DNA of 64,000 bases, from contig JAHCMI010000043.1 in NCBI GenBank assembly GCA_019192545.1, positions 1-64,000 on the forward strand. Reading direction: 5' to 3'. Position 1 is the stretch's first letter, and each line of letters begins with the position of its first letter. The stretch comes from Rivularia sp. MS3. GTDB taxonomy: Bacteria > Cyanobacteriota > Cyanobacteriia > Cyanobacteriales > Nostocaceae. The notes beneath the pieces were generated by a model. That model saw nothing but the letters and a program-made list of their open reading frames with translations. It did not search any database and was not told the origin of the DNA. Of the stretch, positions 27,010 through 35,773 are shown piece after piece. The position numbers and the translations under genes were made by a program.

Positions 27010-27228
27010 TCAACCATCGCAGAGATTAGAGAAAAACTGTACATTACCGCACCAACCGCACTTACGAGTGTGAAGTGGTTCAGATATCCTGAACCAACCT
27101 CTTCCTTCAGGAAAGAAATAAGCCGGATTCCTGCCTCCTAGACTAGTTCCCCAAATATATTCTTCATAGCCGCAGATAAGGCAGGGATTTTCTTTTGGGT
27201 TGCTATTTCTTCTTCGTCTTTCTTTCAT
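27010..27228 (-). CDS. Small zinc-ribbon-like protein
   Basis: A 72-residue protein from ATG 27228 (a TTG start at 27270 would add 14 residues). Two CxxC knuckles, PCLICGYEEY and RKCGWCGNV, are separated by about 40 residues, typical for a zinc ribbon. The N-terminus is basic (MKERRRRNSNPKE). The function is unknown; such small ribbons bind nucleic acids or proteins. A perfect dyad TGACAC-AA-GTGTCA lies 35-48 bp upstream of this start. Confidence 0.6.
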   Translation of the reverse strand: MKERRRRNSNPKENPCLICGYEEYIWGTSLGGRNPAYFFPEGRGWFRISEPLHTRKCGWCGNVQFFSNLCDG

Positions 27229-27262
27229 TTGATTGTGCTTTTTTAAACTAAAAGTATTTTTA

Positions 27263-27276
27263 TGACACAAGTGTCA
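27263..27276. promoter_or_regulatory. Dyad TGACACAAGTGTCA
   Basis: TGACAC and GTGTCA form 6-bp perfect arms around AA. The site lies upstream of the zinc-ribbon gene and would suit a dimeric repressor. No regulator is assigned. Confidence 0.3.
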
Positions 27277-27674
27277 AAATGGTTGGTGTTACCGAACCTG
27301 TTATTATACTCTTGCTTTCCATAGCACTAGGTAATAAGGTTAGGACATTAATAAAGGTGAAACCTATGATTATTAAACTTTTAACCAGCAACTTTACGTT
27401 GGGAGCATCCCAAATTCGCAACAAGCCCGCAGGCTAGAAGCCTGGGGCTAATATTACAAAGCCCACCTTCGTGGGCTTCGAGATTTCTTAGCCCACGAAG
27501 GTGGGCTTTGTTTGTATAGCCGCACCCTTACAGGGTGTCGGGTAAAATATTTGTTCAAAATCAGGATGCTCCCTTTACGTTTGTATGAATTTATAGAGAT
27601 GTACCAGGTACCCGTCTACAATCCGCCAGTTTTTAGTTTTTGGTTTTCAGCTTAAAATCATATTTTCAAATCCT
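27271..27674. other. Intergenic region holding a MITE
   Basis: Apart from the MITE at 27401-27573 and the dyad at its left edge, no gene is seen between the zinc-ribbon and the ankyrin gene. Confidence 0.6.
27401..27573. mobile_element. 173-bp MITE with 10-bp TIRs and 8-bp target duplication
   Basis: GGGAGCATCC at 27401-27410 and its exact inverse GGATGCTCCC at 27564-27573 are the ends. TTTACGTT stands directly outside both ends (27393-27400 and 27574-27581), a perfect 8-bp target site duplication. Inside is a 22-bp perfect inverted repeat with a 12-bp loop (27456-27477 and 27490-27511, containing GCCCACCTTCGTGGGC). No coding capacity. A related inner motif (AAGCCCACCTCCGTGGGCT) is at about 9236. 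Confidence 0.85.
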
Positions 27675-28784
27675 ATGAGTACAAAACAACCGATTCCTTT
27701 AATTTATAGCGGGCAAGGTGGAGATTACTTTGGTACAGAATATGAAAAATTGCCAGAAAATGTTCATGCTAGGATTCTTGAAATCGGGCAAATACTGGCG
27801 AATCAAGGTATGGTTTATGTCGGAAAACTAATTTGCTCTCAGTTTCACCAGATAGAAATTTATGCATATGTTAGTCCCGAAAAGCATTTTGCAATTTCAG
27901 TAATAGCACAAGAATCTAACCTCGGGGGAATTGATTGCGTCTCTAGATTTGCTGATAACAGCTATCTCACAACCACCACAGTAAAAGTTATTCAAAATGC
28001 TTACGAAGAACAAGGATTATTTCGCGTTTCTTTACCAGGTTTAAATGTTTCCCAACTAATAGCACAGCATTTAGATTACGTTAAAGACTTTGAAAAACGT
28101 TGTGGTGAAGTGCTAGCGATGTTTGATGATTTATTGGCGATCGCCCATATGGTAGATGAATACACAATCCGCCAGCAATCCAACCCAGGGCACGGTTTGT
28201 TGCAATTCACGAGCGGGCTTGCTTCTGCTGGTATGTCTCAAGTAATGGAAAATGATATTGATAATGATGAAAATATATCTTTGTCAGAAAAACTTGGTAA
28301 TGCTGCAATGTACGGTAAATTAGCCAAAGTCGAGCAGTTAATTGCAGAAGGTGCAGACGCTAACACAATTACTGAATGTGGTAAAAGTCCCTTAATGTTA
28401 GCTGCAATGTACGGACATCAAAGCGTTATAGAAGCGTTGTTAAATGCCGGAGCAGATCCAAATCTTGGTGGTGAAGAAGAATTTGAAGAAGGTACAACAG
28501 CCTTAATGTGTATCGCTAGCAGCCTTTTTGCTTCTAACCGGGCTGAAATAATAAAGTTTTTAGTTAATCGGGGAGCCGATGTCAATGCACGTAATGATAG
28601 TGGTGAAACAGCACTGATTGTAGCTTGCGATAATGCCGATTCGGTAAAAGCATTGATTGAAGCGGGTGCCGATGTCAATCAAGCAGACAATGAAGGTAAT
28701 ACACCGATAATGTTAGCGGATTGGGCAGTACAGCAATTGCTTCGTGAGGCTGGTGCTTCTGAGGAAGTATCTGAAACTGACTAG
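27675..28784 (+). CDS. Ankyrin repeat protein with unknown N-terminal domain
   Basis: A 369-residue soluble protein. Residues 1-200 form a domain I do not recognise (LIYSGQGGDYFGTEYEKLP..., with a long helical C-end). Residues about 210-365 contain four to five ankyrin repeats, visible as GADANTITECGKSPLMLAAM, GADPNLGG...TALMCIAS, RGADVNARNDSGETALIVAC and GADVNQADNEGNTPIMLAD. The N-terminal part may be the functional module, with ankyrins for partner binding. It is convergent with the TPR gene at 28823. The start is ATG 27675. Confidence 0.85.
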   Translation: MSTKQPIPLIYSGQGGDYFGTEYEKLPENVHARILEIGQILANQGMVYVGKLICSQFHQIEIYAYVSPEKHFAISVIAQESNLGGIDCVSRFADNSYLTTTTVKVIQNAYEEQGLFRVSLPGLNVSQLIAQHLDYVKDFEKRCGEVLAMFDDLLAIAHMVDEYTIRQQSNPGHGLLQFTSGLASAGMSQVMENDIDNDENISLSEKLGNAAMYGKLAKVEQLIAEGADANTITECGKSPLMLAAMYGHQSVIEALLNAGADPNLGGEEEFEEGTTALMCIASSLFASNRAEIIKFLVNRGADVNARNDSGETALIVACDNADSVKALIEAGADVNQADNEGNTPIMLADWAVQQLLREAGASEEVSETD

Positions 28785-28822
28785 TAGTGAAATCACAATG
28801 AATCCCATTTATTTGATATTAA

Positions 28823-29287
28823 CTAATCCATATCTCTCATCAAGGTTTTCAAATATTCGTAGTACTTTGGATCGTCTCCTTCAAAAATCTCTTTTCCTCC
28901 TCCTATGTAAGCCAATGCAAGATTATCCTCGGCTCGATCTAAATCTCCTAATTTGAATTGAGCTTTTCCTAAAATTAGGTGACTAAACGGATTGCCAGTT
29001 CCATCTGCATCACGCATCGCTTGGTTAATTACAATGCGAGCATTTTCATAATCACCTGACAACAAATATGCTTCTGCAATAGCATTCAAAAGCCAATTCG
29101 TTGCTGTATATACTTCTGAATCTGAAGGCTCGGGTACTAAATCTAGAGCTTCATAATAGGTATCAATTGCTTTGGCATACGCTTTCCGTTTTGCATAACT
29201 ATCTCCTTGTTTGGATAATTCTAAAATTCTTGAATAACTTATATCATCGATTTCTGGATAAAACTCTTGATTATCTTCTGTAGCCAT
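28823..29287 (-). CDS. TPR repeat protein
   Basis: A 154-residue protein composed of three to four tetratricopeptide-type helical pairs: GDSYAKRKAYAKAIDTYYEALDL, TNWLLNAIAEAYLLSGDYENARIV, and HLILGKAQFKLGDLDRAEDNLALAYIGGG. The C-terminus (YYEYLKTLMRDMD) matches the cyanobacterial small TPR proteins. Presumably an adaptor; partner unknown. The start is ATG 29287. It is convergent with the ankyrin gene, 38 bp apart. Confidence 0.85.
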   Translation of the reverse strand: MATEDNQEFYPEIDDISYSRILELSKQGDSYAKRKAYAKAIDTYYEALDLVPEPSDSEVYTATNWLLNAIAEAYLLSGDYENARIVINQAMRDADGTGNPFSHLILGKAQFKLGDLDRAEDNLALAYIGGGKEIFEGDDPKYYEYLKTLMRDMD

Positions 29288-29650
29288 AAATCTAGGAATA
29301 CACTATTTAAGATAAAACCCTTCTAGGGCGCAAAGAGCGCGGAGAAAGAGGATAAGGAGGATTAATTTTATTAAAAGTCAAATTATAGCGGATTTCACTT
29401 GAGTCCAATACAGTCTTGTGGGGTGGAGAGAACTTGACGGGGAGATGTTCTTCCCCTCAAAGTTCGGGGCATCCCTGCCCGCCCGGTTTTTAACAACTTT
29501 ACTTGTATTTTATTCAACTGAAAACCGCTATATTGTTACCCTTCATAACTTATGTGGTGAAATACTAGTACTTCGTTTCATTTGTTTTGAAGAGTTAACT
29601 GCTAACTGTTCACTGCTCACTGTTCACTGTTCACTGATAACTGCTCGCTG
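29288..29650. other. Intergenic region with MITE and tandem repeats
   Basis: Contains a GCGCAAAGAGCGCGGAGAAA-type repeat (29318-29345), the TA-flanked MITE at 29386-29530, a right-end relative of the 23232 element (29531-29575), and an ACTG-rich heptamer tract. No gene. Confidence 0.6.
29386..29530. mobile_element. TA-target MITE (TAGCGG...CCGCTA), copy 1
   Basis: Left end TAGCGGATTTCACTTGAGT and right end, inverted, TAGCGGTTTTCAGTTGAAT. TA is present on both outer sides (29384-29385 and 29531-29532), as for Tc1/mariner-IS630-mobilised MITEs. It shares ends with the copy at 37750-37874. The inside is G/C-rich and non-coding. Confidence 0.75.
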
Positions 29651-29668
29651 TTAACTGATAACTGGTAA
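29590..29668. repeat. ACTG-type short tandem repeat tract
   Basis: Degenerate heptamers such as CACTGTT, ACTGCTC and AACTGAT. Similar tracts occur at 16383-16415 and 30946-30980. Confidence 0.7.
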
Positions 29669-30823
29669 AGTCACGGTAAAAGTACTGCCAACTCCTTCTT
29701 GACTCTGAAGTGTAATTTCACCACCGTGAGCGTCTACGCATTTTTTGACAATTGCTAATCCTAAACCGGTACCGGCAATTTTTCCAACGTTAGAAGCTCG
29801 ATGGAATGGTTCAAAAAGATGTTGTTGTTCCGGTATTGGAATCCCGATGCCTGAATCTTTAATGCAGAAAATTACTGCTGATTGTTGAAAAATTAAATCA
29901 AAAACAACTTCCCTATCAGATGGAGAATATTTAACGGCATTACCTAATAAATTAGTTAAAATATGGTGCAGTAATTTCTCGTCACCTAAAAACTCGTTAA
30001 GATTTCCTGTAACATTAAAAACTATATTTATATTATTTTGTGCAGCAGTTAACCGTATTTCTTCAACAATTGCATGACAAAAATCTACTAAATTAATTCC
30101 GATAAGTTCGCAATTAAGATTACCAGAATCTGCTTTACCAATAAACGAAGCTTCATCTAATAGCGAAGACATATTTTTTATAGCCGAACGAATCATTTGG
30201 TAGTGAGCAACTTTTTTGTCAGGGTTTAAATTATCATCGTTATTTTTCAATAATCCTGCTGCTAGTAAAATAGCATTTAAAGGATTGCGGATATCATGAG
30301 ATAATATAGATACAAATTCTGACTTAAATTTATTGACTTCTTTAGCTTCAATCAACTCAGCGGTTCTTTCTTCAACTCTATTTTTAAGAGATTTATTTAC
30401 AGCACGCAATGTTTCTAAATATTCTTTGCGTTCGATAGCATAGCGTAAAGAACGTACTAGTAATTGTGGACTTATCTGTCGCTTAACTAAATAATCTTGC
30501 GCTCCTTGTCGCACTGCTTCTATAGCTAATTGCTCATCGTTAGTATTAGTTAGTACGACAACTGGTAAGCAAGGAGCGCGAGCCATTAAAGGTTTTAAAG
30601 ATTCTAAGCCCTGACTATCCGGTAAAGTTAAATCCAATAAAATAATGTTATACGAACAAGGTGTATAAATATCGTCACCAATTGCATCAAGTGCCTCACT
30701 TAATCTTTTGACATGAACTAGATTAAACTCTTTGAAAGAACCATCTTTCAAAAATTCTTGTAACAATCTAGCTTCCGCTAAATTATCTTCAATTAACAAG
30801 ATGTTTATCGAGTTTGCTGTCAT
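29651..30823 (-). CDS. Receiver-histidine kinase (REC-HisKA-HATPase)
   Basis: A 390-residue protein whose N-terminal receiver (phospho-acceptor Asp64 in LLDLTLPDSQG; IEDN at the start; final Lys in DYLVKRQ) is joined through a coiled coil to a kinase core. The HisKA histidine is His176 in ILSHDIRNPL. The N box is LLGNAVKYS, and the G boxes are DSGIGIP and GTGLGLAI. It is a kinase controlled by phosphorylation of its own receiver, thus a likely relay step downstream of another kinase. It follows rcp1 and the phytochrome gene on the same strand at 151 bp, suggesting a common light-signalling unit. Confidence 0.92.
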   Translation of the reverse strand: MTANSINILLIEDNLAEARLLQEFLKDGSFKEFNLVHVKRLSEALDAIGDDIYTPCSYNIILLDLTLPDSQGLESLKPLMARAPCLPVVVLTNTNDEQLAIEAVRQGAQDYLVKRQISPQLLVRSLRYAIERKEYLETLRAVNKSLKNRVEERTAELIEAKEVNKFKSEFVSILSHDIRNPLNAILLAAGLLKNNDDNLNPDKKVAHYQMIRSAIKNMSSLLDEASFIGKADSGNLNCELIGINLVDFCHAIVEEIRLTAAQNNINIVFNVTGNLNEFLGDEKLLHHILTNLLGNAVKYSPSDREVVFDLIFQQSAVIFCIKDSGIGIPIPEQQHLFEPFHRASNVGKIAGTGLGLAIVKKCVDAHGGEITLQSQEGVGSTFTVTLPVIS

Positions 30824-30866
30824 GTGGATTTTAGATTTTGGATTTTAGATTTTAGATTTTGAATTG
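30824..30866. repeat. Tandem repeat GATTTTA/GATTTTG
   Basis: Five to six degenerate 7-8 bp copies of TTTTAGA upstream of the receiver-kinase gene. Confidence 0.75.
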
Positions 30867-30974
30867 GGAGTTAAGAGTTAATCAATAATTATCCGTGTAA
30901 TCAGTGAAATCCATTTGATCGGTGACAGGAGTTAATTGATAATTTATCACTATTCACTGCTCACTGCTCACTGT

Positions 30975-31424
30975 TCACTGCTCGTTTGGTAAAGTTACTG
31001 TTTCTAACCAAAAATCTTCTATTCTTTTAACAATTTTGAATAATTGGCTGATATTACGAGACTTGGTAATATAACAGTTAACGTGTAAGTCATAACTGTG
31101 AAAAATATCTTCTTCGTTGTGTGAAGTTGTTAAAACTATAACGGGAATGCGTTTTAATTTTGAGTTTGTTTTAATTTCTGCAAGAACTTCTCTACCGTCT
31201 TTTCTCGGTAAATTTAAATCCAAAAGAATTAAATCGGGGCGAGGTGCGCTATGATACTCGCCTTCCCGATTTAAAAAAGCCATAGCTTCTATTCCGTCTC
31301 TAACCGTGAGCATCTCATGGGGTAAAGAACTATTTTTGAAAGCTTCTTGGATGAGACGAACATCAGCTTTATTATCCTCTACCAAAAAGATGATTCTGGG
31401 TTTTTGTTCCGTTTCTACGCTCAC
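30975..31424 (-). CDS. rcp1: Rcp1-type response regulator of phytochrome
   Basis: A 149-residue single-domain receiver. Phospho-acceptor Asp69 lies in LILLDLNLPRKDG; the acidic pair is in FLVEDNKADV and the switch Thr/Lys in VLTTSH and YITKSR. The cyanobacterial Rcp subfamily marks are LPRKDGREVLAEIK and FW near the end. In Synechocystis Rcp1 receives phosphate from Cph1. Here the gene starts 53 bp before the end of the phytochrome gene, in another frame, so the two are translationally linked. It has no output domain, so the receiver-kinase next door may be the next element. Confidence 0.93.
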   Translation of the reverse strand: MSVETEQKPRIIFLVEDNKADVRLIQEAFKNSSLPHEMLTVRDGIEAMAFLNREGEYHSAPRPDLILLDLNLPRKDGREVLAEIKTNSKLKRIPVIVLTTSHNEEDIFHSYDLHVNCYITKSRNISQLFKIVKRIEDFWLETVTLPNEQ

Positions 31425-33675
31425 GTTCGCGTCCTTTTAATGGAATAGTAAAATGAAATCTTGCACCTTCACCTAATTGTGATTCTACCCAGATATTTCC
31501 GCGATGGCATTCTGCGATTTTTTTACAGATAGCTAAACCCATTCCCGTACCTGGATATTCATCACGAGTGTGTAATCTTTGGAATATCACAAAAATGCGA
31601 TCGCTAAATCTTGGATCAATTCCGATTCCGTTGTCGCTGACTGAGAATAGCCAATCGTCTTCGGAACGAGATACACTGATATGAATTTCTGGTGGTTTCT
31701 CGCTCTTAAATTTGATTGCATTACCAATCAGGTTTTGAAATAGCTGCATTAATTGAGTACTATCAGCCATGACGGTTGGTAATTCATCGTGAGTAATTGT
31801 AGCACCCGTTTGTTGGATGCGTCTGCGAAGATTATTTAAGGCTTTTTCTAAAGCTTGTTCGGCTGAAATTGCCATAAAATCGATACTCTGCATATCCACT
31901 TTAGAGTATGCAAGTACATCGTCTATCAAGGTTTGCATTAAGCTGACTCCCCCGACGACATAACCAATAAATTCATCCGCATCTTCATCAAGAGCATCTT
32001 GATAGCGCATTTCCAAAAGCTGCACGTAGTTTGCTACTTGATTTAAAGGCTCTTGCAAATCATGAGAAGCAACATAAGCAAACTTTTTCAGTTCGGCATT
32101 AGAACGTTCTAAGTCAGCTGCTAAAATTGCCAATTCTTCAGCTTGGCGCAATACAATATTAACTATGGCTTTTCGTAATTCTAATGCGGCTTTGATTTCA
32201 ACATATTGCCAAGGTAAAGATGTTAAACGAACGGTTTGTTTCCACAATTCAAAGGATTTGCGCGGGCATAAACGTAAATTTCCTGATTCTTCGTTAACTT
32301 CAAATGCTCGATCGGGATTACCTCCCCAATTGACAGTTTGAATTACTTCCGGACGGAACCATAATACATAATTTCGTTTACCGATTGGAATCGCTAATAA
32401 ACCGCTAGCAATATTTTTAAATTTCTCGGCATCGGGATAAATTTCTGGAAGCGAATTAGTATAGAAAACTTCCTCATCACCATTAGTTTGCAGCCAGGTA
32501 ACTAAATTATTTAAATCTTCTTCTTTGGGAGTCTCACCCACTAAAGTATAGTTACCGCCGAAACAAATTGCTGCACCTCGAGCGTTAGTTAAATCTAATA
32601 AATTGGGCTGATGTTTAACTAAACCAGCAATAAAGTTATCTTCTTGAGACATATAATCAATCAAAGTCGATTGAATATAGGTTAATTTCATCCGATAATC
32701 ATAATCTTGCGTTTCTTCTCTACTATAAATTTCATTAAATATCATTCTTCCTAAAAATTCGCAGGCTTTTCGCAATTCATAGGAAACAAATTTCGGGGTT
32801 TGATGGTGACAAGCAATTAACCCCCAGAGTCTACCATCTTTAATCAAAGATATAGTTAAAGAAGCACCTACACCCATATTATGTAAATATTCAAGATGAC
32901 AGGGATAAGGACTTCTCAAGCTAGAATTAATTAAATCAACCGGACGTTCTGTAATTGGATTTAAATGAGGAAATAAATCTACAGATTCCCCACTTGCATC
33001 CGGAATCAATCTAATTAAATTAGAAAGAAACATTTTCCTAGCTGGTTTCGGAATATCTGATTCCGGAAAATTCAAACCTAAATAAGGTTCCATAGTTTCC
33101 AGCTTATCTTCAGCTAATACGCAACCGTGATTGTCTTCATTAAATTTATAAAGCATCACCCGATCGAATCCGGTAACTTTGCGTACTGTTTCAACAATAA
33201 TTTGGCAATAGTCTTGAAGATTAGCAGATTCTTGTAGCTTATTGATAGAAGCTTTAGCTAAATGATAAAAACTTAAAAAAGGAATATTGTCTTCAGTAAT
33301 TGCTGGCTCTAATTCTAAAATTAAAATTCCTTCAGAATTGCGATGAAATACCGCATCAAAGACAGCATAATCTTCTCTTCTCTTTTTTATCCAAATTTTT
33401 GTCGGATTGGTAAAATCAAGCGAGTCTTCTGCTAAACGAGATTTGATTCTTCCGATTTGATAAGGATCTAACAAATCTTCTAAATTAGTTTCTAAAAGCA
33501 TTTCGATAGGACAATCAAGCATCGAAGCAGCATTACGACTAATTTGTAAAATATTTAGTTCGGGTTCTTGAAGAACAATTAAGACACCATGATTTTGGAT
33601 TTTGCTGTTGAAATTAATGACTGGTTCTTTTAAGTTCTTTAAATTTAGAGAATTTTGTTTTGAATCTATTATCAT
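31372..33675 (-). CDS. cph1: Cph1-type phytochrome histidine kinase
   Basis: A 767-residue red/far-red photoreceptor kinase. Domain order: PAS (about 20-120), GAF (140-320), PHY (330-510), HisKA (525-595), HATPase (630-745). The bilin-binding Cys259 is in PYPCHLEYLHNMG, the same number as in Synechocystis Cph1, and the PASDIP motif appears as FPESDIP. The phospho-acceptor is His538 in VASHDLQEPL. ISLIKDGRLWGLIACHHQTPK is the usual GAF end. The tail beyond the kinase (KGRERERRNGTKTQ) runs 53 bp into rcp1. Phycocyanobilin is the expected chromophore. Start is ATG 33675. Confidence 0.96.
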   Translation of the reverse strand: MIIDSKQNSLNLKNLKEPVINFNSKIQNHGVLIVLQEPELNILQISRNAASMLDCPIEMLLETNLEDLLDPYQIGRIKSRLAEDSLDFTNPTKIWIKKRREDYAVFDAVFHRNSEGILILELEPAITEDNIPFLSFYHLAKASINKLQESANLQDYCQIIVETVRKVTGFDRVMLYKFNEDNHGCVLAEDKLETMEPYLGLNFPESDIPKPARKMFLSNLIRLIPDASGESVDLFPHLNPITERPVDLINSSLRSPYPCHLEYLHNMGVGASLTISLIKDGRLWGLIACHHQTPKFVSYELRKACEFLGRMIFNEIYSREETQDYDYRMKLTYIQSTLIDYMSQEDNFIAGLVKHQPNLLDLTNARGAAICFGGNYTLVGETPKEEDLNNLVTWLQTNGDEEVFYTNSLPEIYPDAEKFKNIASGLLAIPIGKRNYVLWFRPEVIQTVNWGGNPDRAFEVNEESGNLRLCPRKSFELWKQTVRLTSLPWQYVEIKAALELRKAIVNIVLRQAEELAILAADLERSNAELKKFAYVASHDLQEPLNQVANYVQLLEMRYQDALDEDADEFIGYVVGGVSLMQTLIDDVLAYSKVDMQSIDFMAISAEQALEKALNNLRRRIQQTGATITHDELPTVMADSTQLMQLFQNLIGNAIKFKSEKPPEIHISVSRSEDDWLFSVSDNGIGIDPRFSDRIFVIFQRLHTRDEYPGTGMGLAICKKIAECHRGNIWVESQLGEGARFHFTIPLKGRERERRNGTKTQNHLFGRG

Positions 33676-34189
33676 CTGACTACTCCTATATTTTTCTTGG
33701 GATTAATTCACCACCATCTTTCACAAAAAATCAAGACAGTATCTTGTTTTTAATTACTTTTAAACTGCAATACCTAATAAAATAGCAGTTCATTATTTAT
33801 AGACTATGTTCTGCCGGTTAGAACATTAATGAAGGCTGAAACCTCTGACTCTTGAACCTTTGACCTTTGACCTTTGACCTTTAACCGTAACCGTAGCGCT
33901 ATATTTCTCTTACTTATGAATTATTTTTATTTAGCGTTACCAATATAACAAACTAATCTTGATATTTCTGATAAGAATTATCAAAGAATAGCTAATTATT
34001 GGAGTAGTATAAACTTCTGTAAAATTAACTATTAAGTAATTTTTATAAATAAATATATATAATTAATAATTTATGTTTCTCTCTTGAATAAGAACAATAT
34101 ACTTGTTGTAAGCAGATATTTTCGCAATATTAACAATAAACGAAGCGTATACTCAGGCAGAGTACTGCTAATTGCTAATTGCTAATCGA
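33676..34189. other. Intergenic region upstream of the phytochrome operon
   Basis: Presumed promoter region of the phytochrome unit; a heptamer tract (ACCTTTG) lies at 33855-33884, and TGCTAATTGCTAATTGC at 34167. No gene or clear binding site recognised. Confidence 0.5.
33855..33884. repeat. 7-bp tandem repeat (ACCTTTG)
   Basis: Four copies of ACCTTTG, a heptameric short tandem repeat. Confidence 0.85.
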
Positions 34190-35743
34190 TTAAATCCAAG
34201 AACTAAACAACATCCGCAACCTATAAGCATCAGCCGAAAGAGGCAAGCCTAAATATATCGGCATCCAAAAAATAAAAGCAATAATAATTAGCAAAACAAC
34301 TGTAAGTCCGAAAGCTCGAAATTCTAAATTATAACTACGCAAGCATTTATCTATCAGCCAAGCCAAAGCCATAAACGCGAACACAACAGCAGTCATATAA
34401 TGATATATGAAAACGCAACGATTTACTTTTACCCAAGGAAGTAAATTAGCTGCATAATTCAACAGTAAATATAAAGCAATTCCAGTATCAACAGAAAATG
34501 ATGAATTAAAAGATAAACGCTGTTGTTGCAGAGAAGGAATTATTATCTGCTTGAGTAAAACTGCTACGATTAAAAACAACAAAGCAGCAAAACCAAACCA
34601 CCATAACAATGGATTACCCATCGCATGAACATCATATATAACTTTACCTGTATTTGAAGGTAAAGGTGGCCCAATGATTGATACGGGTTCCCTCGCGTTC
34701 GTTGCTGTTTGATAAAAATAAGCAATCGGACGAGTTAACAACGGCCATTTATACCAAGCAGCACAATAAGGATGTATCTCAGAAGTATTACCACCAAGAC
34801 GACCGTGAAAAGATAAAATTTGGTTATGTACTTCTATAAATCCATATTTAGAATTTTGTAAAATATGGGGTATCCAAATTAAGCTGTAAGTTATTAGTGG
34901 AATTATTCCCAAGTAAAATGCAGCAGTAAAAACTTTTAGTTGACCGATTTTTTGTAGCGGTAATATTAAAGCTTTCTCTATAGTTCTCTGAGGAGCGGTT
35001 AATGTAGCGGTAGAATTTTTTAACTCTGCGGTTGAAATGTAATATGGATCGGTTTCTAAAACAATATTTGTACTATTTTCCCTATCTTGCGCTGTAAAAT
35101 ATTGCTTCAACCAAGCCAGAATCCAGTTTAAATATATACCGATTAAAAAAAATAAACCATTCCACTTTGTAGCAATTGCCGCACCAAAACTAATTCCAGA
35201 AAGTATTAAATAAAGCTTGCGTTGTTTTTTAGTTTTTCCTAAAGCAATCAGCAATAACCACTGTCCCAACAGTCCGAAAATAACTATATATTGGTTAATT
35301 AAAGCATAGCGAGACTCGACTAAAAATATGCCGTCGCAAGCTGTAAATAAACCAGCCAAAAAAGCAAAACTGCGACGATAGCTTAATTGATAAGCAATAC
35401 CAGCAACAATCAGCGGAATAAAAGAACCAAACAGCGCATTTATCCAACGATAACTCCAGGGTGAGCGAGCTACACCTGTAAGAACATTTACCGTATCTTG
35501 CCAAAAAGGAAAATAATCACTCAGCCACATGCCAATAGCAATGATATATTTTCCTAATGGTGGATGACCATCAAAAAATTGATTTTGACTCAAGTAGTTT
35601 TGAGCAAACTTAGCGTAGTAAACCTCATCAAACACTAACGTGTTAAATCGTCCCAATCCCCAAAACCTTAAGCCAAGTGACAGCAGCAGCACTGCTAACA
35701 TGCCAATCTTAAACCACAAAAAAGACCGTTTTTGAGTCATCAC
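34190..35743 (-). CDS. PMT-family (GT39) lipid-linked glycosyltransferase
   Basis: A 517-residue integral membrane protein with about ten hydrophobic helices, related to protein O-mannosyltransferases and other phospholipid-carrier-dependent glycosyltransferases. The first helix is followed by the catalytic acidic motif in NTLVFDEVYYAKFAQNYL. HPPLGKYIIAIG and the large loop with FHGRLGGNTSEIHPYCAAWYKWPLL match the PMT pattern. It probably moves sugar from a polyprenyl-phosphate donor to protein or glycan at the periplasmic face. Start ATG 35743 or 35740. It lies 30 bp downstream of a GNAT gene on the same strand. Confidence 0.88.
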   Translation of the reverse strand: MMTQKRSFLWFKIGMLAVLLLSLGLRFWGLGRFNTLVFDEVYYAKFAQNYLSQNQFFDGHPPLGKYIIAIGMWLSDYFPFWQDTVNVLTGVARSPWSYRWINALFGSFIPLIVAGIAYQLSYRRSFAFLAGLFTACDGIFLVESRYALINQYIVIFGLLGQWLLLIALGKTKKQRKLYLILSGISFGAAIATKWNGLFFLIGIYLNWILAWLKQYFTAQDRENSTNIVLETDPYYISTAELKNSTATLTAPQRTIEKALILPLQKIGQLKVFTAAFYLGIIPLITYSLIWIPHILQNSKYGFIEVHNQILSFHGRLGGNTSEIHPYCAAWYKWPLLTRPIAYFYQTATNAREPVSIIGPPLPSNTGKVIYDVHAMGNPLLWWFGFAALLFLIVAVLLKQIIIPSLQQQRLSFNSSFSVDTGIALYLLLNYAANLLPWVKVNRCVFIYHYMTAVVFAFMALAWLIDKCLRSYNLEFRAFGLTVVLLIIIAFIFWMPIYLGLPLSADAYRLRMLFSSWI

Positions 35744-35773
35744 ACAATTGTCAAGCCGAAACCACTACATCCC

